A stretch of 27,776 nt of DNA from Hyphochytrium catenoides (taxonomy: Eukaryota > Sar > Hyphochytriomycetes > Hyphochytriales > Hyphochytriaceae): NCBI GenBank assembly GCA_900088475.1, contig FLMG01002281.1, positions 1,186 to 28,961 of the forward strand, given 5' to 3'. The notes beneath the pieces were generated by a model that worked only from the letters and a program-made list of their open reading frames with translations, was not told the origin of the DNA and did no database searches. The translations under genes were made by a program, and so were the position numbers. Shown here one piece after another: positions 16,401-27,688 of the stretch. Every line of letters begins with the position of its first letter. Position 1 is the stretch's first letter.

Positions 16401-19110
16401 TCTTCCTTCTGAAGACATGATTGACCTTTTGAAGAAGGAGGAAATCCTCTTCCTTGGCCCGGATGAGGGTACGGCTGATCTCATGGATTGGGCAAGTCAG
16501 AGAGCCAGGGAAAGGTTAGAAATTGCCCAGACGGAGGAACCCGCTGAAGAAGCGGCACGCTCACATTTCCTCTCCCTGGCCGCCTGTTCTCTATCTTATG
16601 CAGAGGCTACCGCTATTGGAAGGCATTTACTACTGGCAAGTCCGCTTCTAGAGGTGGAATCCCACATGATACGTATGGTAAGACCAAACTGCATAAATGC
16701 TCACTGTCTACGTCCTCCGACATCCTGCTCCTATTTTCCCCTTAACTTTAAGGTATGACGACACATGGTGTCCGTCAATACGTCCTGGGAATCCAGAGAA
16801 AGTTAGGTCTCAAGGGCAAGATAACCAAAGTCCAGACAGGTAATAGACAACGTGTGCCTGGCTTTTGCTCCGTCAGTTACGATCCCCTCGCAATGCCTAA
16901 CTTCGCCAACAAAGAGAGCCACTATGTCTCCTCACTCCCATTTGCCGCTGTGGTTAACTTCTTCGATGTTTGCCTGCCTCTCAACTGAAGATGTCTTTCT
17001 AGGTCTTGGTCTAAAGCTAATTTTCGCCGTTGTCACTGTGTTCTCCCGCGTAGGTGGACCTGATGGTGACCTGGGCTCAAATGAGATTCTTATGAGCCGA
17101 GGGATTGAGACCACCGTTGCAGTAGTTGATGGAAGCGGAGTGCTGCACGATCCACAAGGCATTGATGCCGAGGAGCTGGTCCAACTAGCTAGGTGAGCCA
17201 CTAAGAAGTAGATTATAGCGCGCCTTTATGGAGGAGAATCTGACTGGAAGCGCAGGCAGAGGAAGATGGTCGTGCATGTGGACAGGAGGAAGCTAAGCAA
17301 GGAAGGATACCTTCTCACTGGTGCGTCGGCCCGCTCTCCCAGTGCTTTAGATGTTGATTCTTTACCTCCGACAGTGTTCCTCATTTCATCCTACCCATTG
17401 ATACTAACGGGATCCTTGGCGTCTGTAGCATCATACCCTCGCTTTATACCCGTGGCTTTATCAAGTCTTTTTCTATACCTCAATCCTACCGCTCACTAAG
17501 CCCTAGCTAATGGCGTTCATACCTTTGGGCTTTATATGTCTCTCTCATCTGTCCATCCCTCCCTCGTGGTCTCTAATGCAGTTGACCAGAATAACGTAAC
17601 CCTTCCGGATGGGACGGTGGTAGAGAACGGAACAGTCTTCCGCAACCTCTTCCACTTGGATCCAAGAGTTACCGCCGATTTCTTTGTCCCTTGTGGCGGC
17701 CGCCCTGAGTCCGTGAACATCAATAACGTGGAGCAGTTCGCCTTTGCCGAAGGAAAAGACAAACTTCGTTTCAAGTACATAGTAGAAGGAGCCAATCTCT
17801 TTATCACTCAGGTAAGAAGAGAGACTACCCTTTGTCAGAGGTGATCCTCTCGCGTTCTTTTCGTCATGATTAGAATATAGGAGCGTTGGAGGACAGACGT
17901 ACCGTCCCCGTTCTCATGCACGTGTTTCTCACCTTTCCCGTGGATGGATTGTCCTGTAGGATGCTCGGCTCGCTCTGGAGGAGAAAGGCGTCATCCTCTT
18001 CAAGGATGCTTCAGCAAATAAGGGAGGCGTCACTTCCTCCTCGCTTGAAGTCCTTGCAGCTCTGGTTCTGAACGACGAGGTAAGAGGATCAAACGTTCCG
18101 CGGACGGGCCCAGCCGCAAAACAACAAAGGGCGCTCCTTTCTGCTATTCGCTCTGCTCCTCTGCTGTATGCAACTTCTTATAGCCTTCCTGTTCCATCTG
18201 ACTCTCAGCAAGCCGCTGACTCCAACGTGCGTCCGCCGCTTGAGTCTCTGTTGTTTTGGTCATCTAAATGCCCTTTGTTCCTCCCTAACTAGGAATTTGC
18301 CAAGCAAATGGCTGTGACTGGAGAGAAGATACCCGAGTTCTATGCCAACTATGTGAAGGAAGTCCAGGATCGGATTGACTTAAACGCCCAACTAGAGTTC
18401 GAATGTAAGCCGTTTGCCATTGCTAAACCTTTCGGCCGCTTATGCTGGCGCTGCCCTGCAACTTGAATCCTCCCGCACTCTTGCATTCAACCATTTATCA
18501 TCTCACCATTGCCTGTTACCCTTGTTCTTGCGTCCAGGCTTGTGGATGGAGCACCAGAAGTCTCGTACCCCTCTCTCTGTGCTGTCTGACCAACTGAGCG
18601 CCAAGATTGTAGAGCTGACAGGAAATATTCAGCATTCTGAGAGCCTGTGGAGGAACCAAGAGCTAAGAAACAAGGTCCTTAAGAGGGTAAGTTTGTCCTT
18701 TACAATCTCTCCGTCAAATGCATCTCTTGATCTTGACGATCTCCCTTGCTTATCTGCTTGCTCGTAGGCTATTCCATTGACGCTGCAGAAGGTGGTTAAT
18801 CTGGAGACCATCCTCAACAGGTGAGCACTCCAAGAGAACTCTTACTGTCTTTTTTGCCTTATCACTCGCCACCCCTGTACTTTCGCTTTGCATATAATCT
18901 AAACCCTCTCAGTATCTTTAAGGACGCATCTTCCAGATCTCTAGCCCTTTCGCTATACTTTCTCTGACACTTCTCTTCCTTCTCAGGCTACCGGTCTCTT
19001 ATCAAAGGGCTCTGTTTGCTTCTCAGCTGTCCAGTCACTTTGTCTACAACAGCGGACTTCGGTCCTCTGAATTCTCGTTCTACGAGTTCGTAGAGAACTA
19101 CTTGCAGTAA
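13426..19110 (+). CDS. GDH2: NAD-specific glutamate dehydrogenase, large (fungal/protist) type
   Basis: Oxidatively deaminates L-glutamate to 2-oxoglutarate and ammonium with NAD. Eighteen exons: 13426-13644, 13957-14464, 14661-14968, 15180-15308, 15447-15613, 15712-15903, 16044-16188, 16294-16514, 16604-16677, 16753-16839, 17054-17192, 17256-17320, 17582-17811, 17960-18079, 18293-18404, 18538-18686, 18768-18820, 18987-19110. They total 3042 nt (1013 residues), close to the roughly 1050-residue fungal enzymes; all introns are GT-AG and in phase. Residues 1-500 are the long N-terminal region of this class. The catalytic part has ARGGIRLIRS (about 514), NLAYTQQKKNKDIPEGGSKG with its lysines (about 542-562), FLGPDEGTADLMDWAS (about 609-624), the dinucleotide-binding GGPDGDLGSNE (about 684-695), then GRPESVNINN and YIVEGANLFIT. 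No mitochondrial targeting peptide is obvious from this ATG, which lies in a plausible initiation context (cataATGG). Confidence 0.95.
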
Positions 19111-19784
19111 GAGGAATGTAGAGAGCGGTTTAGTTTGGGGATAGGGATAGGCCGTAATACGGAAGCAAAGTTTGAGGCCGGGACGGTGCTCTGTACTTCA
19201 AACCTGTTCCTATTCACTGTAGACTGCTGTTACAAGGAATAAAATAAAAAGGAGCTCGGTGTCTCGCCTTCATCCAATTGATTCTAGCGGCACTAGGGAT
19301 AACACCGCCCAAGAGATGAGTCCGAGTCTATGGAGTGCAGAGAGAATACCAAAAGGGTCGGCTTCTGCATCTGTTCTTCTGTCTGTCGTAGAACACCAGC
19401 ATAAGTTAAGAAAGCCACCGGAGCCCTTGAGACTTGTCGTGCCCAAGGTGTCTGCAGGTCTATTTTTAACGAGCAAGAATGTTCTCAGTTTTAGAGACTC
19501 GTCTGTCTTTCTCTTTCCTCTTGGTTCAGCAGCCGACGTCTACCGCTTCTATCTGGACTGCACTTTATGTCAAGTAAGGACTGGAGGAAGGAGGAATGCA
19601 TCGTCGGTTGTGGCTCCCTTGGTGGTGGCCTCTCGCAAGCGGTAAGCAAGGCGTTGGGTAAGGCAGTCAGGACCACAAAATGTCTACTGCACGGTGTGCG
19701 GTCGGAGTCACACTTGGCAGACTCTTGAGCTAAGAATGGGTCAATGGGGTAGCATCTCCAGTAGAAGAGCAACATTTGATACGT
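19111..19784. other. convergent spacer between GDH and TFIIS-N gene
   Basis: It holds the GDH 3' UTR and the 3' UTR of the minus-strand TFIIS-domain gene. Frames of up to 128 codons occur on both strands, but they start at non-ATG codons or overlap one another, and none shows a recognisable domain. I call no gene. Confidence 0.6.
19238..19243 (+). promoter_or_regulatory. AATAAA polyadenylation signal of GDH
   Basis: A canonical AATAAA lies 128 bases after the GDH stop codon, in an A-rich stretch (AATAAAATAAAAA). This is a sensible 3' UTR length for a compact genome. Whether this organism uses AATAAA cannot be told from one site. Confidence 0.5.
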
Positions 19785-20596
19785 CTAGTGTGACTCCTTA
19801 GGTTTGAGCCCAAAGCCGAATTCCTGGTGACGCTTTCTTCTGACCGTTGCGGCTCTAGCTGTTTCCTTCCATTTTGTAACTAACGGGGCGGCTTTCAATC
19901 GGATCTCCTCTAGCAAAGTAAAGAGTATGATGAGAATTCAGGTACAGAAGTAGACCGCTAAAGTTTCGGTCTAAAGACGCTTTGTCGGGGGGAAATCGTA
20001 ACGCAAGAAGAATTGGAGGTGAACTCTCCTTGAGAACTGGGATAGCAAGAGCGGTTGTCGCTCATACCGGATAAGTGCTTTGTTCGTAATCTGTTCACAG
20101 TGATCCCTATTTTGGTCTTTTCCAGCACTTCTAAGGAGATAAAGCGCTCTGCCAGGATAGCCAGCACGTCGAGGATCTCTCCGTCCGAAAGCTGTACCGT
20201 GAACGTTAGAAGACAAAGGTGTTAGAGGACGTAATTGAAGTGTTAACGTTGAAGACTTAAGGGAGCCGAAGATGAAACGCAACAGATTCTTAGGAATTGA
20301 CCTACGTTCGGGTCTTCAAGTCTGCGCTTGAGACGCATTATCTCTTCTTCGATAACCTGCAGTGCTGGTTCTGAGCTCCTAACCGACGATGCTGGTCTGC
20401 AGCGTTATCTTACCACATTTTTGCACTGGTGGATTGTCAACTGCTTATACGGCTTCTGGGGCGACCTTGGACGAGGCTTTAACCTAATCTCAAATCCAAG
20501 CTTGGTTTGGATGAACCGCTGAGGCTTCTTTCTCTCTGCACTTGGTTCATCTCGGTGGTAGACAATGGTGCTTCGCTTCTCCGACGGCATCTCCAT
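19785..20596 (-). CDS. small TFIIS N-terminal (LW) domain protein
   Basis: Four exons read on minus: 20414-20596 (ATG at 20596), 20306-20356, 20068-20191, 19785-19909 (stop TAG). Together they make 160 residues, with GT-AG introns in phase. An in-frame TAG lies just upstream of the ATG. Residues about 1-78 are basic and polar, with proline-rich KPRPRSPQKPY. Residues about 79-135 form the TFIIS N-terminal helical bundle: DGEILDVLAILAERFISLEV, then EKTKIGITVNRLRTKHLSEE and APLVTKWKETARA, the domain's T.IG..VN.LR and LV..WK signatures. In TFIIS, IWS1/Spn1, Elongin A and MED26 this bundle binds disordered motifs of elongation factors. Here only about 25 residues follow, so TFIIS's central and zinc-ribbon domains are missing. 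A nuclear transcription-elongation role (IWS1-like or a stand-alone LW adaptor) is inferred. Confidence 0.8.
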
Positions 20597-21578
20597 GCAG
20601 TAGCAAATAGCAAACTAACACAACGTTCAGCTATTATGAAGCTTCACAGAAAAAGAACGTCTGGGGATCTGCGAAGTCCCAGCTAAAAATCTACAATGAG
20701 CTTCGACGCCAGCGGAACTTCATTTTCCAGTTTTGCATTCGCGAATTACTGTTCAAATGCAATTGGAAGCTGCCCATTTACGTTTCGCAAAATGTGCCTA
20801 ACAGGCGCGAAATTCGTTTCTTCTCGGGTTGGTACCTGTAGTGGGAAAATAAGTAAGGCTTATATATTTATTTACGGGAGTGTGCTGCAAGACAGGAAGC
20901 GCGATATTACTTTCGGGAAATGTAGTCCAGTCAAGCGTAACAATTGTTCCTGTCTCTTCTCTTCTGTTCGATCATAATTCAACCTTCCTCCTGCCCGTCA
21001 GCCCGGGGACGGACCCGCGGATGTAAACATTCCTGGCCGTGATTTGTCACCGCCATTGAACATCCCTGTCCTCGATGATAACTCGTGCAACGTCATCCTT
21101 CCCCTTCCAAGAGTTCCACTTACAAACAGGTATAACTCCTTTTCCAGCATAGTACTTGATCTTCAGATGTGTTTCGCTTGAAGAAGAAGTCGATGCGCTC
21201 AGCAGCAGAGAATACGATGCTCAGGGAGAAAAGGGTGACAGATTACAAAGTAGGGGAAAGAGGAGGGGGCCTTAGCTCTGTATAGGTTGTCGATTGAAGA
21301 CCCAAAGGCAGAGCCTCGTTTGTAAGATATAAATGTTGCTCCGCACGTAGTCCGCTGAAGCTAAAACGCGGAGAGTTGTGGTCGAGATAGAAGTTGGATG
21401 TTGAGGTCATAGTGTGGCTTCCGGCAGAAGACATCAGCGGCGGATATGAAGAGGCGAAATAAGAGACGACAATCTGCCTGTCGTATAGTATGTCACTGAC
21501 TGTGCAGCTTATTGAATAAGGAGAACGCTATGCTAGCCTTCTTCACGTGAGCACCCAACAAGGCTATAACAACTTAAG
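20597..21578. other. spacer with conflicting coding-like readings on both strands
   Basis: Minus reading: ATG 21434, exon 21247-21434 (ends TTYTELRPPPLSPT), intron 21177-21246, then a second exon from 21176 with THLKIKYYAGKGVIPV and WKGKDDVARVIIEDRDVQW. Plus reading: a 93-codon frame from ATG 20696, and an exon-like stretch 21001-21134 after acceptor TCAG (NIPGRDLSPPLNIPVLDDNS) that could join to SLEEEVDALSSREYDAQ. The two overlap on opposite strands, so at most one is coding. I recognise neither. The minus reading has a better-formed start exon and intron; the plus reading fits the gap between two minus-strand genes. Confidence 0.3.
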
Positions 21579-24500
21579 TCAATGTGAATTGGCTTCTTCT
21601 TCCCTGAAAGAGGGTCCAGCAGCATCTCGTGCAGCCCTTAGCTTATGAATTGAAACTCTATCGCCTGCCTCCTTGAGGTCCAAAGAGCTAGGTATGAGAA
21701 TAAACTAGAATCAGCTTCTTGTCGACTTTACTAGCTAAAACAGGGCACCGAGATCGAAGAAGAACAACCGATCATGGGAGATGTGAACGAGAAGGGACAC
21801 TGACCTGACATCATTAGGCGTGATGAAGATGAATTGGCTGCGAGGGTGCATCAGGCCCATATCTACCAGCCCTCGCAGAGCCAGCGTTCTGTTCTTACTG
21901 TCCATGAAGACATCGAACTCGTCCATCACGCGAAAAGGACAACTTGAGAAAGAGCCTACTGCAGAGAGAAAGGCAAGCTGCACTGTCGACCTGCAGAGTT
22001 AAATTTAGAGCGATGTCTCTGCTGAGTACGGATTGGTTTGGCTCTTCTTCTTACCTCTCCCCTCCTGAGAAGGTGCTTACATCGTTCTCTCCTACAGCGG
22101 TCGCCGATATAATGTTTTGGGTTACCTGTCAAATTGCAGAATGCGATCAGCATGGCTATACTCAAGGATGGGCCTTGCTCCCTTTCGATGTAGCTAGACT
22201 TCGCATCTCTCTTGTCTTTAGGTAGATCCACAACCTGGACGACACGGACCTTGAACTCCAATGTCTCCTCTTTATGGTTAAACGTGATCCCTCCAGTCAT
22301 GTTTCTATCCAAAAGGTAAAAGTTGAACTCCTGCGAAATCGTGTGGCTAACAAGACCGATTGAATCCTTAAGATCCCTCTCCCTCTTTTGTACCAAAGTT
22401 GCCATAGTACGCTCATTGTCTAGCACCTAGGGACACACCGCGTGCGAGTCTTAGCGACGCCACAGAAGACTAGAAAACGCCCTTCAAGAGACAATAAGGG
22501 ATAGAGCTAAGGCAGACAGCGACCAGAAGGCAATCGCTTACACTTTCAAACACTGCTTCCTTCGCCTGAAGTTTTCGCTGCAAATCTTCGTAGGCCTGTG
22601 TCAGCTCCACAAAGTCAAGCACGTTGAATCGTGCTCGATGTTCTTGAATGCGAGCCTAGGCAACCCATTACTATTTAGAGGACTCAAGACAGGATGGCCT
22701 TAGGCGATAAGAAGCGGGGGACAGATGATGAGAAGGAGGGGGAGTGGTCTTCCCGTACCTTGGCCACTTGGAGAGCTTCCTTCACTCTTTCTGACGATTC
22801 CCCTAGTCTTATTTTTTCTGCAAAGCGATAGTTCTCGTTTTGCTCTACCTGAGCAGCTTTGGCCCGAGTCTCTTCTAGCTTTTCCTAGGAGGCCGACGAG
22901 GTCAGTATAAAGAACATTCTTCCTCCACGTCGCTCTCTCTCTACCGTCTTTCAATGTCTGTCTTCCAGCTCTCCCCAGACTCTTTATATCCTCGCTTCAG
23001 CATCGTCCAATTCCCTCAACTGTTTACACATCACTTCCTTCTCCTCCTCACCCTAACAGTAATGTCTGTGCAAGAGCTTACCTCGCATTCCTTGCACTCT
23101 GCCTCCTTCTGGGACGCCCTAGCTCTCTTCTCTTCCACCTTCCTTTCGAGCACCTCGCCTTTTCTCTTAAGTATCTCTAGCGATCCAATCATCTCCTCCA
23201 ACTGTCTAAGAACCACCTCATGCTTCTCCTGCATGCTTTCATCGCTTCTGAAGGCGTGAAGTTGCTCCTAGTGAGAGGGCGGTCAACTTTTCCTCTTTCT
23301 TTTAGTACTAGAAATTGAACAGGAACAGAAAAGTCACCTCATAGGGCTGAAGTTCGTCTTGCCTCTCTTTGACTCTCTCCTCAAGCATCTCTTTCTTTTG
23401 AATCAGGTCTAAGATGCTTTCTTTAAACAGTCGGATTTCCTCTTCAAGTGCGCTGGTGTCAACCTCCGTCTCCTACATTGAGCTGTTAGGTCTCGAGATG
23501 CTGTAGCGCCCTTCCTTGCAATGCGGACTTCTCATCTCTCGCAATCCATTTCCTCCGTACAGGTTCAGCGTCTACGAAGTGCAACCACCATTGCCGTCAC
23601 GATGCAATAGTGAACGCCATCCTCTCCCGTATTAGGAAGTTGTTCCATCTGCTGATTCCTCTCTCTCTTCCCTACCTTCTACCCCGCTGCATCCACTCCT
23701 GATTGGTTGCCCAGAACTTCTCCAGTTTGGCTACTTACCTCAACAAGGGCCTCCCGTATGTCCTTAACTCTATTCTCTGCTTGCGTGATTAGCCGAACGT
23801 TCTTGAGGTGCAGTTTGTTTACAGCTTCAAGCTCTTGCTTTAGAGTCCTGGCAGCATCTCGGAGTTCCTGAAGGGAGCGACGGTGGAAGTCCTGGACAGT
23901 TCAAGTGACAGAGATGAAGGCAATAAAGGAACAAGCAGTAACTCAGCGAGGGCGAGGGGGCGAGATGAGGTATACTGGAAGAAAATTATAGCGAAGGAAC
24001 TGTCGATAGGTCTCCGAGCGTTCACTGGCCACTGAGTGAACTGAGGAGCCAAGATGTAGAAGACCTCGTCACAGTCCTCTGAACAAGCATTTCATAGGCG
24101 ACCTACCATTTCTCTGCGATAGGTGTCCACCTGTTCTGTAAGGACCTTGATCTGCTCTTCCACGTTAGTCGTCAGACGGCTGGCTCGTTCCCTGCCTCCT
24201 GCGATGAAGGTATGGTTTCCATTTCGCACATACACCTTGGAGCCATCAGGAATATATCCTTCTTTAACGCCTCTTGGTGTTTGAAGGCTACCATCCTTGC
24301 CTAGAAGCATCAAGGACCGCAATTGGTCCATGCTATCAAAAACTACCTAGCGAAGGAGAGCGAGGCGTAGTCAGGAAGACAGTCTCTATGCTATGGACAC
24401 CTTGGTTTGTCCTTCCCTTTCGACTACCGTCTGATCTTCATTTCAGCTACTAATCGATGTCCACGCCCCTCATCTCCCTCCCTCTAGAGTAAATTTCATG

Positions 24501-27500
24501 TTCTTTTGCCTTTCCCTTCTTGTTGTTCCAAGCTCATAAAGCATGAGAAGTATAGGTCCTGTATCCTATCCTCTAGCCTCTCTCGCCTACTCGCCTTCGA
24601 TTCCATGTTTGTCTGGTCAATAAGGCCATTGAAGACAACGTCGACCTCAATGTCTAGGAGGAGGGCGATGGACAGCTTGCGTAGCTCTCCCTCTGGAAGA
24701 CGGAGCTGAGAATAACGGCTGTCTGATCGAGGAACTATCAAGGTGTTGGCCTCTCCTGGTCGCATGCCCACCTAATGGCATCAGAGATCAAAGAAAATAA
24801 GACGCCAGGAAGGAAGGAAGAGAGAAGCGGTCGCCTCAGCGGGCAGACTCAAGGTGCAAAGAGAGGAAGCCTGATGAACAATTAGCGGATTAGAGGAGAT
24901 CGCCACCCCTGAAGTTGATCTTCCGGAGCTATGTTTTCGGCGCCTTTGCAGAAATCTGCATTTACCGTGTCTCACCTTGTGCTTCAACTGGTCCATCAAT
25001 GGCTTATCTTCCGCGCGCTGTATAATGAAGGACGAGAGGGTCTTTCCGATACAAGCCTCGATTGCCGTGCCCTACGAGGTATTGTGAGTCTCACCTCTCT
25101 CTGTCTATATTTCTAGGTAACGTTCCCCTGCACCCACAGTGGGATCGCTTCTGCAGGTTTAATGTCCCACTCACAGCTGCTATATTGCCGCTCAATGGAC
25201 ATAGCAGCACCATCAACAGGCCACCGCTTAAGCTTCGTCCGAAGCAATGGAAAAGCCCTGAAAGGCTGAACAGTTTCTAGGGCTCTTTCCTTTGACCTTT
25301 CGCCAGCGTCTGTACGCCCTCTTTCTCTGGGCTCTACCCTTGCGTGCCTGTCCTACTACTCTCGTTTTCTAATCTTGAGACCTTACCCACTGCCTGTTCC
25401 TTTCCGGTAGGTTCATATGCATCCCAATCGGACCGATGGGAGGAGCCTGGAAGCGCCGAATATTCTTCTGTATCTCAGAGAGAAGAGCTCCCATACGAGG
25501 ACCAAACAGAGCAGCCCTAACATAGACAGGTAGCGACTTACTCAAGGCAGCCCTTGGAATCTCAGACACACTGAAGCAGAAACGTTGGACAGTGAAGGGA
25601 CTCTTGCCTGACCGTACCGGTTATTCTTTTGGCTTTTCAAGGACTTGAGGCGGTCACTTGCTTTTTCATAGTACTGAGTAGCCTGCTGCAACAGCTCGTT
25701 GCACCGTCTCTCCTCTTCTCTCTTCTTCTCAATTTCTTGGCGCAGGTTTTCCTGGTCCTGAAATATAAATAGAGGTATTAGAAGCGAGAGATCGAGAAAG
25801 AGAGACACAGAGAGAGAGATAAAGAGAGAGAGAGAGAGTAAGCACGACGTACAGCTGCCTACCAAAAGACAAGAAGGCAGACGGAGCAAGCGAAAGCACT
25901 TTTCATCCACAGCACGCTACCTGACCGTGCTTGGCTTGATCTTCCTTCCTCCTTTCTAGTTCTTCCTCTGCCCGTAGAAGTGTCTCCTGTTGCCTTGCTT
26001 TTTTCTCTTTGTTTTGGCTAAGGGCCTCATTCTGAAGCCGCGATAGCTCAGAAATGGCCTCTCTCTGCTGAGCTTGTTGATGCGCTATTCTTCTCTGCAA
26101 ACCTCTTACTTGAGTCTGGATAACACGGAGACGGAGGACAGAAAGAGAGACATAAGATGGCCTTGAAATGGATCTGAATAGAATGTCACAAAGAGCACTA
26201 TAAAGAGAGAGATCGGGGAGGAAATGCACCCCAAACGTTGCCTTCCTTACCTCCAGATTCCTCAAAGGGTTCTTCTTCTCCTGGATCACTTTCACTAGGC
26301 GCTCTTCCTCTTTCTTCCTCTCCTCAAACTCTTCGTTCAACGCTTCCATCTCTCGCTGCTTCTCACGCAATTGTTCTCTCTCCCTCTCTTCGCGCTGCTT
26401 CTGAGCCTCTAACGCGTCCAGGTACCTGCAGAACAAGGCTTAGTTACAAGCCAGAACAACGCAGGGCAAGGCTAGAGAACACTCTCATACTTCTGATATT
26501 TTGTCTGCTCGGCGGTGAGTGCCTTTCTCTTCTCAGACAGTTTTGCCTCCTCTTCATACACTTTGGTTCGGGCGAGCTTAACGGTCAACATCGATGCCTG
26601 ACAAGGAGTTTGAGAACACGGAAGAGAGCGCGAGGGGATAGGAAGAAGTCGGACGGCAAAGTGATTTGAGTCGAACGACTGCTAAACATTTCTGGGTATG
26701 AGGTAGAAGTGATGAGTGAAGATAGACAACACGCCATGGAGTCTGTGAGTGTTGGGAGCGAAATCCATATTTTGCACAAGACAAGGAGAGAAGAGAGAGA
26801 GGGAGGTGGAGAGAGAGAGAGAGAGAGAGAGAGGCGGAGGAAGAGAGAGAGGGGGAGAGAGAGATAAGGAGACGGAAGATACACGTAATGATAGGTGAAA
26901 AAACAAGGCAAGAGAGTACCTCCTCTTCCAGCTCTTTCATTCTCCCAGCTTCTTCACAGCGCTTCTTAGCCTCTGCCGCCTCCCTTCTAATAGTCTCTAG
27001 CTTCCTCTTCTGCTGCTCCAGCACGGTCTCCATGACCTCAAGATGATGTCGGGCCTCACTGTATAGTTCTTTGGTCTTCTTGAGCTCGGTGGCGCGAAGA
27101 AAGAATGAGTATTTATCTTTGTTGCTTCCTTTAATAAAGCGCTTTGCTTCTTCTTGGTCCAGCACCGCACAAGGGTTATCAATCTGCCGAGAACGCCCGG
27201 TTGGCGAGGATGAAGGTTAGGAAGTGTAGAAGAGAGCCAGAAAAACGAGAAGAAAAAGAGGAGTGCGGCTTGCGAGGGAGAGAAGAGAGGAGAAGAAAGA
27301 CAGAAGAGAGATTGAAGAGGGGAGAAAGAAATGAGAGGAGAGAGAGAGAAAGAGAGAAAAAAAAGAGAGAGAGAGAGGGGGGGAGATTAAGAGAGAGAAT
27401 GAGAGAGAGAGAGAGAAAGAGAGAGAGAAATAGTGTGGAGTATCCTCTATCTCACACCTGAATGTTAAAGCGGTCCAAGAGAGCAATCAAGTCAGCTCTT

Positions 27501-27688
27501 TTCTTCGACACGACCTGCCCCGTCTCGCCCATCAGCCGGTACTCTGACGCTCCAGACGGAAGTATCTTGCGCTCGATGGTGATCGCCGCACCAAAGTCTT
27601 CGGGTCGGTACGCATCAGACCCTGCTAACGTAGTGTTTAAGCGAAGCATGGACCAAGCAGGGTGCTCTTCTGTTACGGGGAAGAGGCT
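21579..27688 (-). CDS. SMC6: SMC6, structural maintenance of chromosomes 6 (5' end missing)
   Basis: Core ATPase of the SMC5/6 complex (DNA repair, replication-fork stability). Nineteen minus exons: 27458-27688, 26920-27183, 26491-26597, 26251-26425, 25921-26115, 25618-25757, 25387-25516, 24976-25071, 24591-24771, 24107-24342, 23739-23891, 23338-23472, 23082-23267, 22759-22884, 22542-22655, 22246-22426, 22055-22091, 21805-21990, 21579-21687 (TGA). About 993 residues of an expected 1100; the Walker A exon lies right of the window. Seen: FNIQIDNPCAVLDQEE and NKDKYSFFLRATEL, diagnostic of SMC6; coiled coil; hinge with FGPRMGALL and PPIGPIGMHMNL; coiled coil; signature FSGGERS; Walker B CPFRVMDEFDVFMD; FIFITPNDVSSL. 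Uncertain: the first acceptor (27688 or 27669), the end of exon 22246-22426 (a strong donor at 22125 would leave only a 34-nt intron), and 24591 (a GC-AG alternative ends three bases higher). Confidence 0.92.
26765..26885 (-). repeat. CT-rich (GA on plus) microsatellite in SMC6 intron
   Basis: (GA)n with GGGA/GGCGGA interruptions between SMC6 exons 26920-27183 and 26491-26597. On the sense strand it is a polypyrimidine run. Ser/Leu-rich frames across it are artefacts. Confidence 0.9.
27280..27435 (-). repeat. CT-rich (GA on plus) microsatellite in SMC6 intron
   Basis: About 150 bases of AGAG/GAAA/GGGA repeats in the intron between exons 27458-27688 and 26920-27183. The Arg/Glu and Ser/Phe frames over it have no coding value. 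Confidence 0.9.

Noticed and set aside
19259-19645. 128-codon plus frame after GDH
   Set aside because: It starts at GTG immediately after the probable poly(A) signal, has no recognisable domain, and overlaps minus frames of equal quality.
20037-20067. A 31-nt intron in the TFIIS-N gene (GTATGA to CCCAG)
   Set aside because: It keeps phase and leaves a 60-codon open frame, but the protein then departs from the LW domain. Using the acceptor at 19910-19911 restores EEIRLKAAPLVTKWK exactly. This also makes the other 30-40 nt introns here doubtful.
20615-20647. A 33-nt intron linking an upstream minus exon to the TFIIS-N gene
   Set aside because: The upstream donor is phase 1 while the downstream exon begins in phase 0, and an in-frame TAG precedes the ATG at 20596. 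The gene is better started at that ATG.
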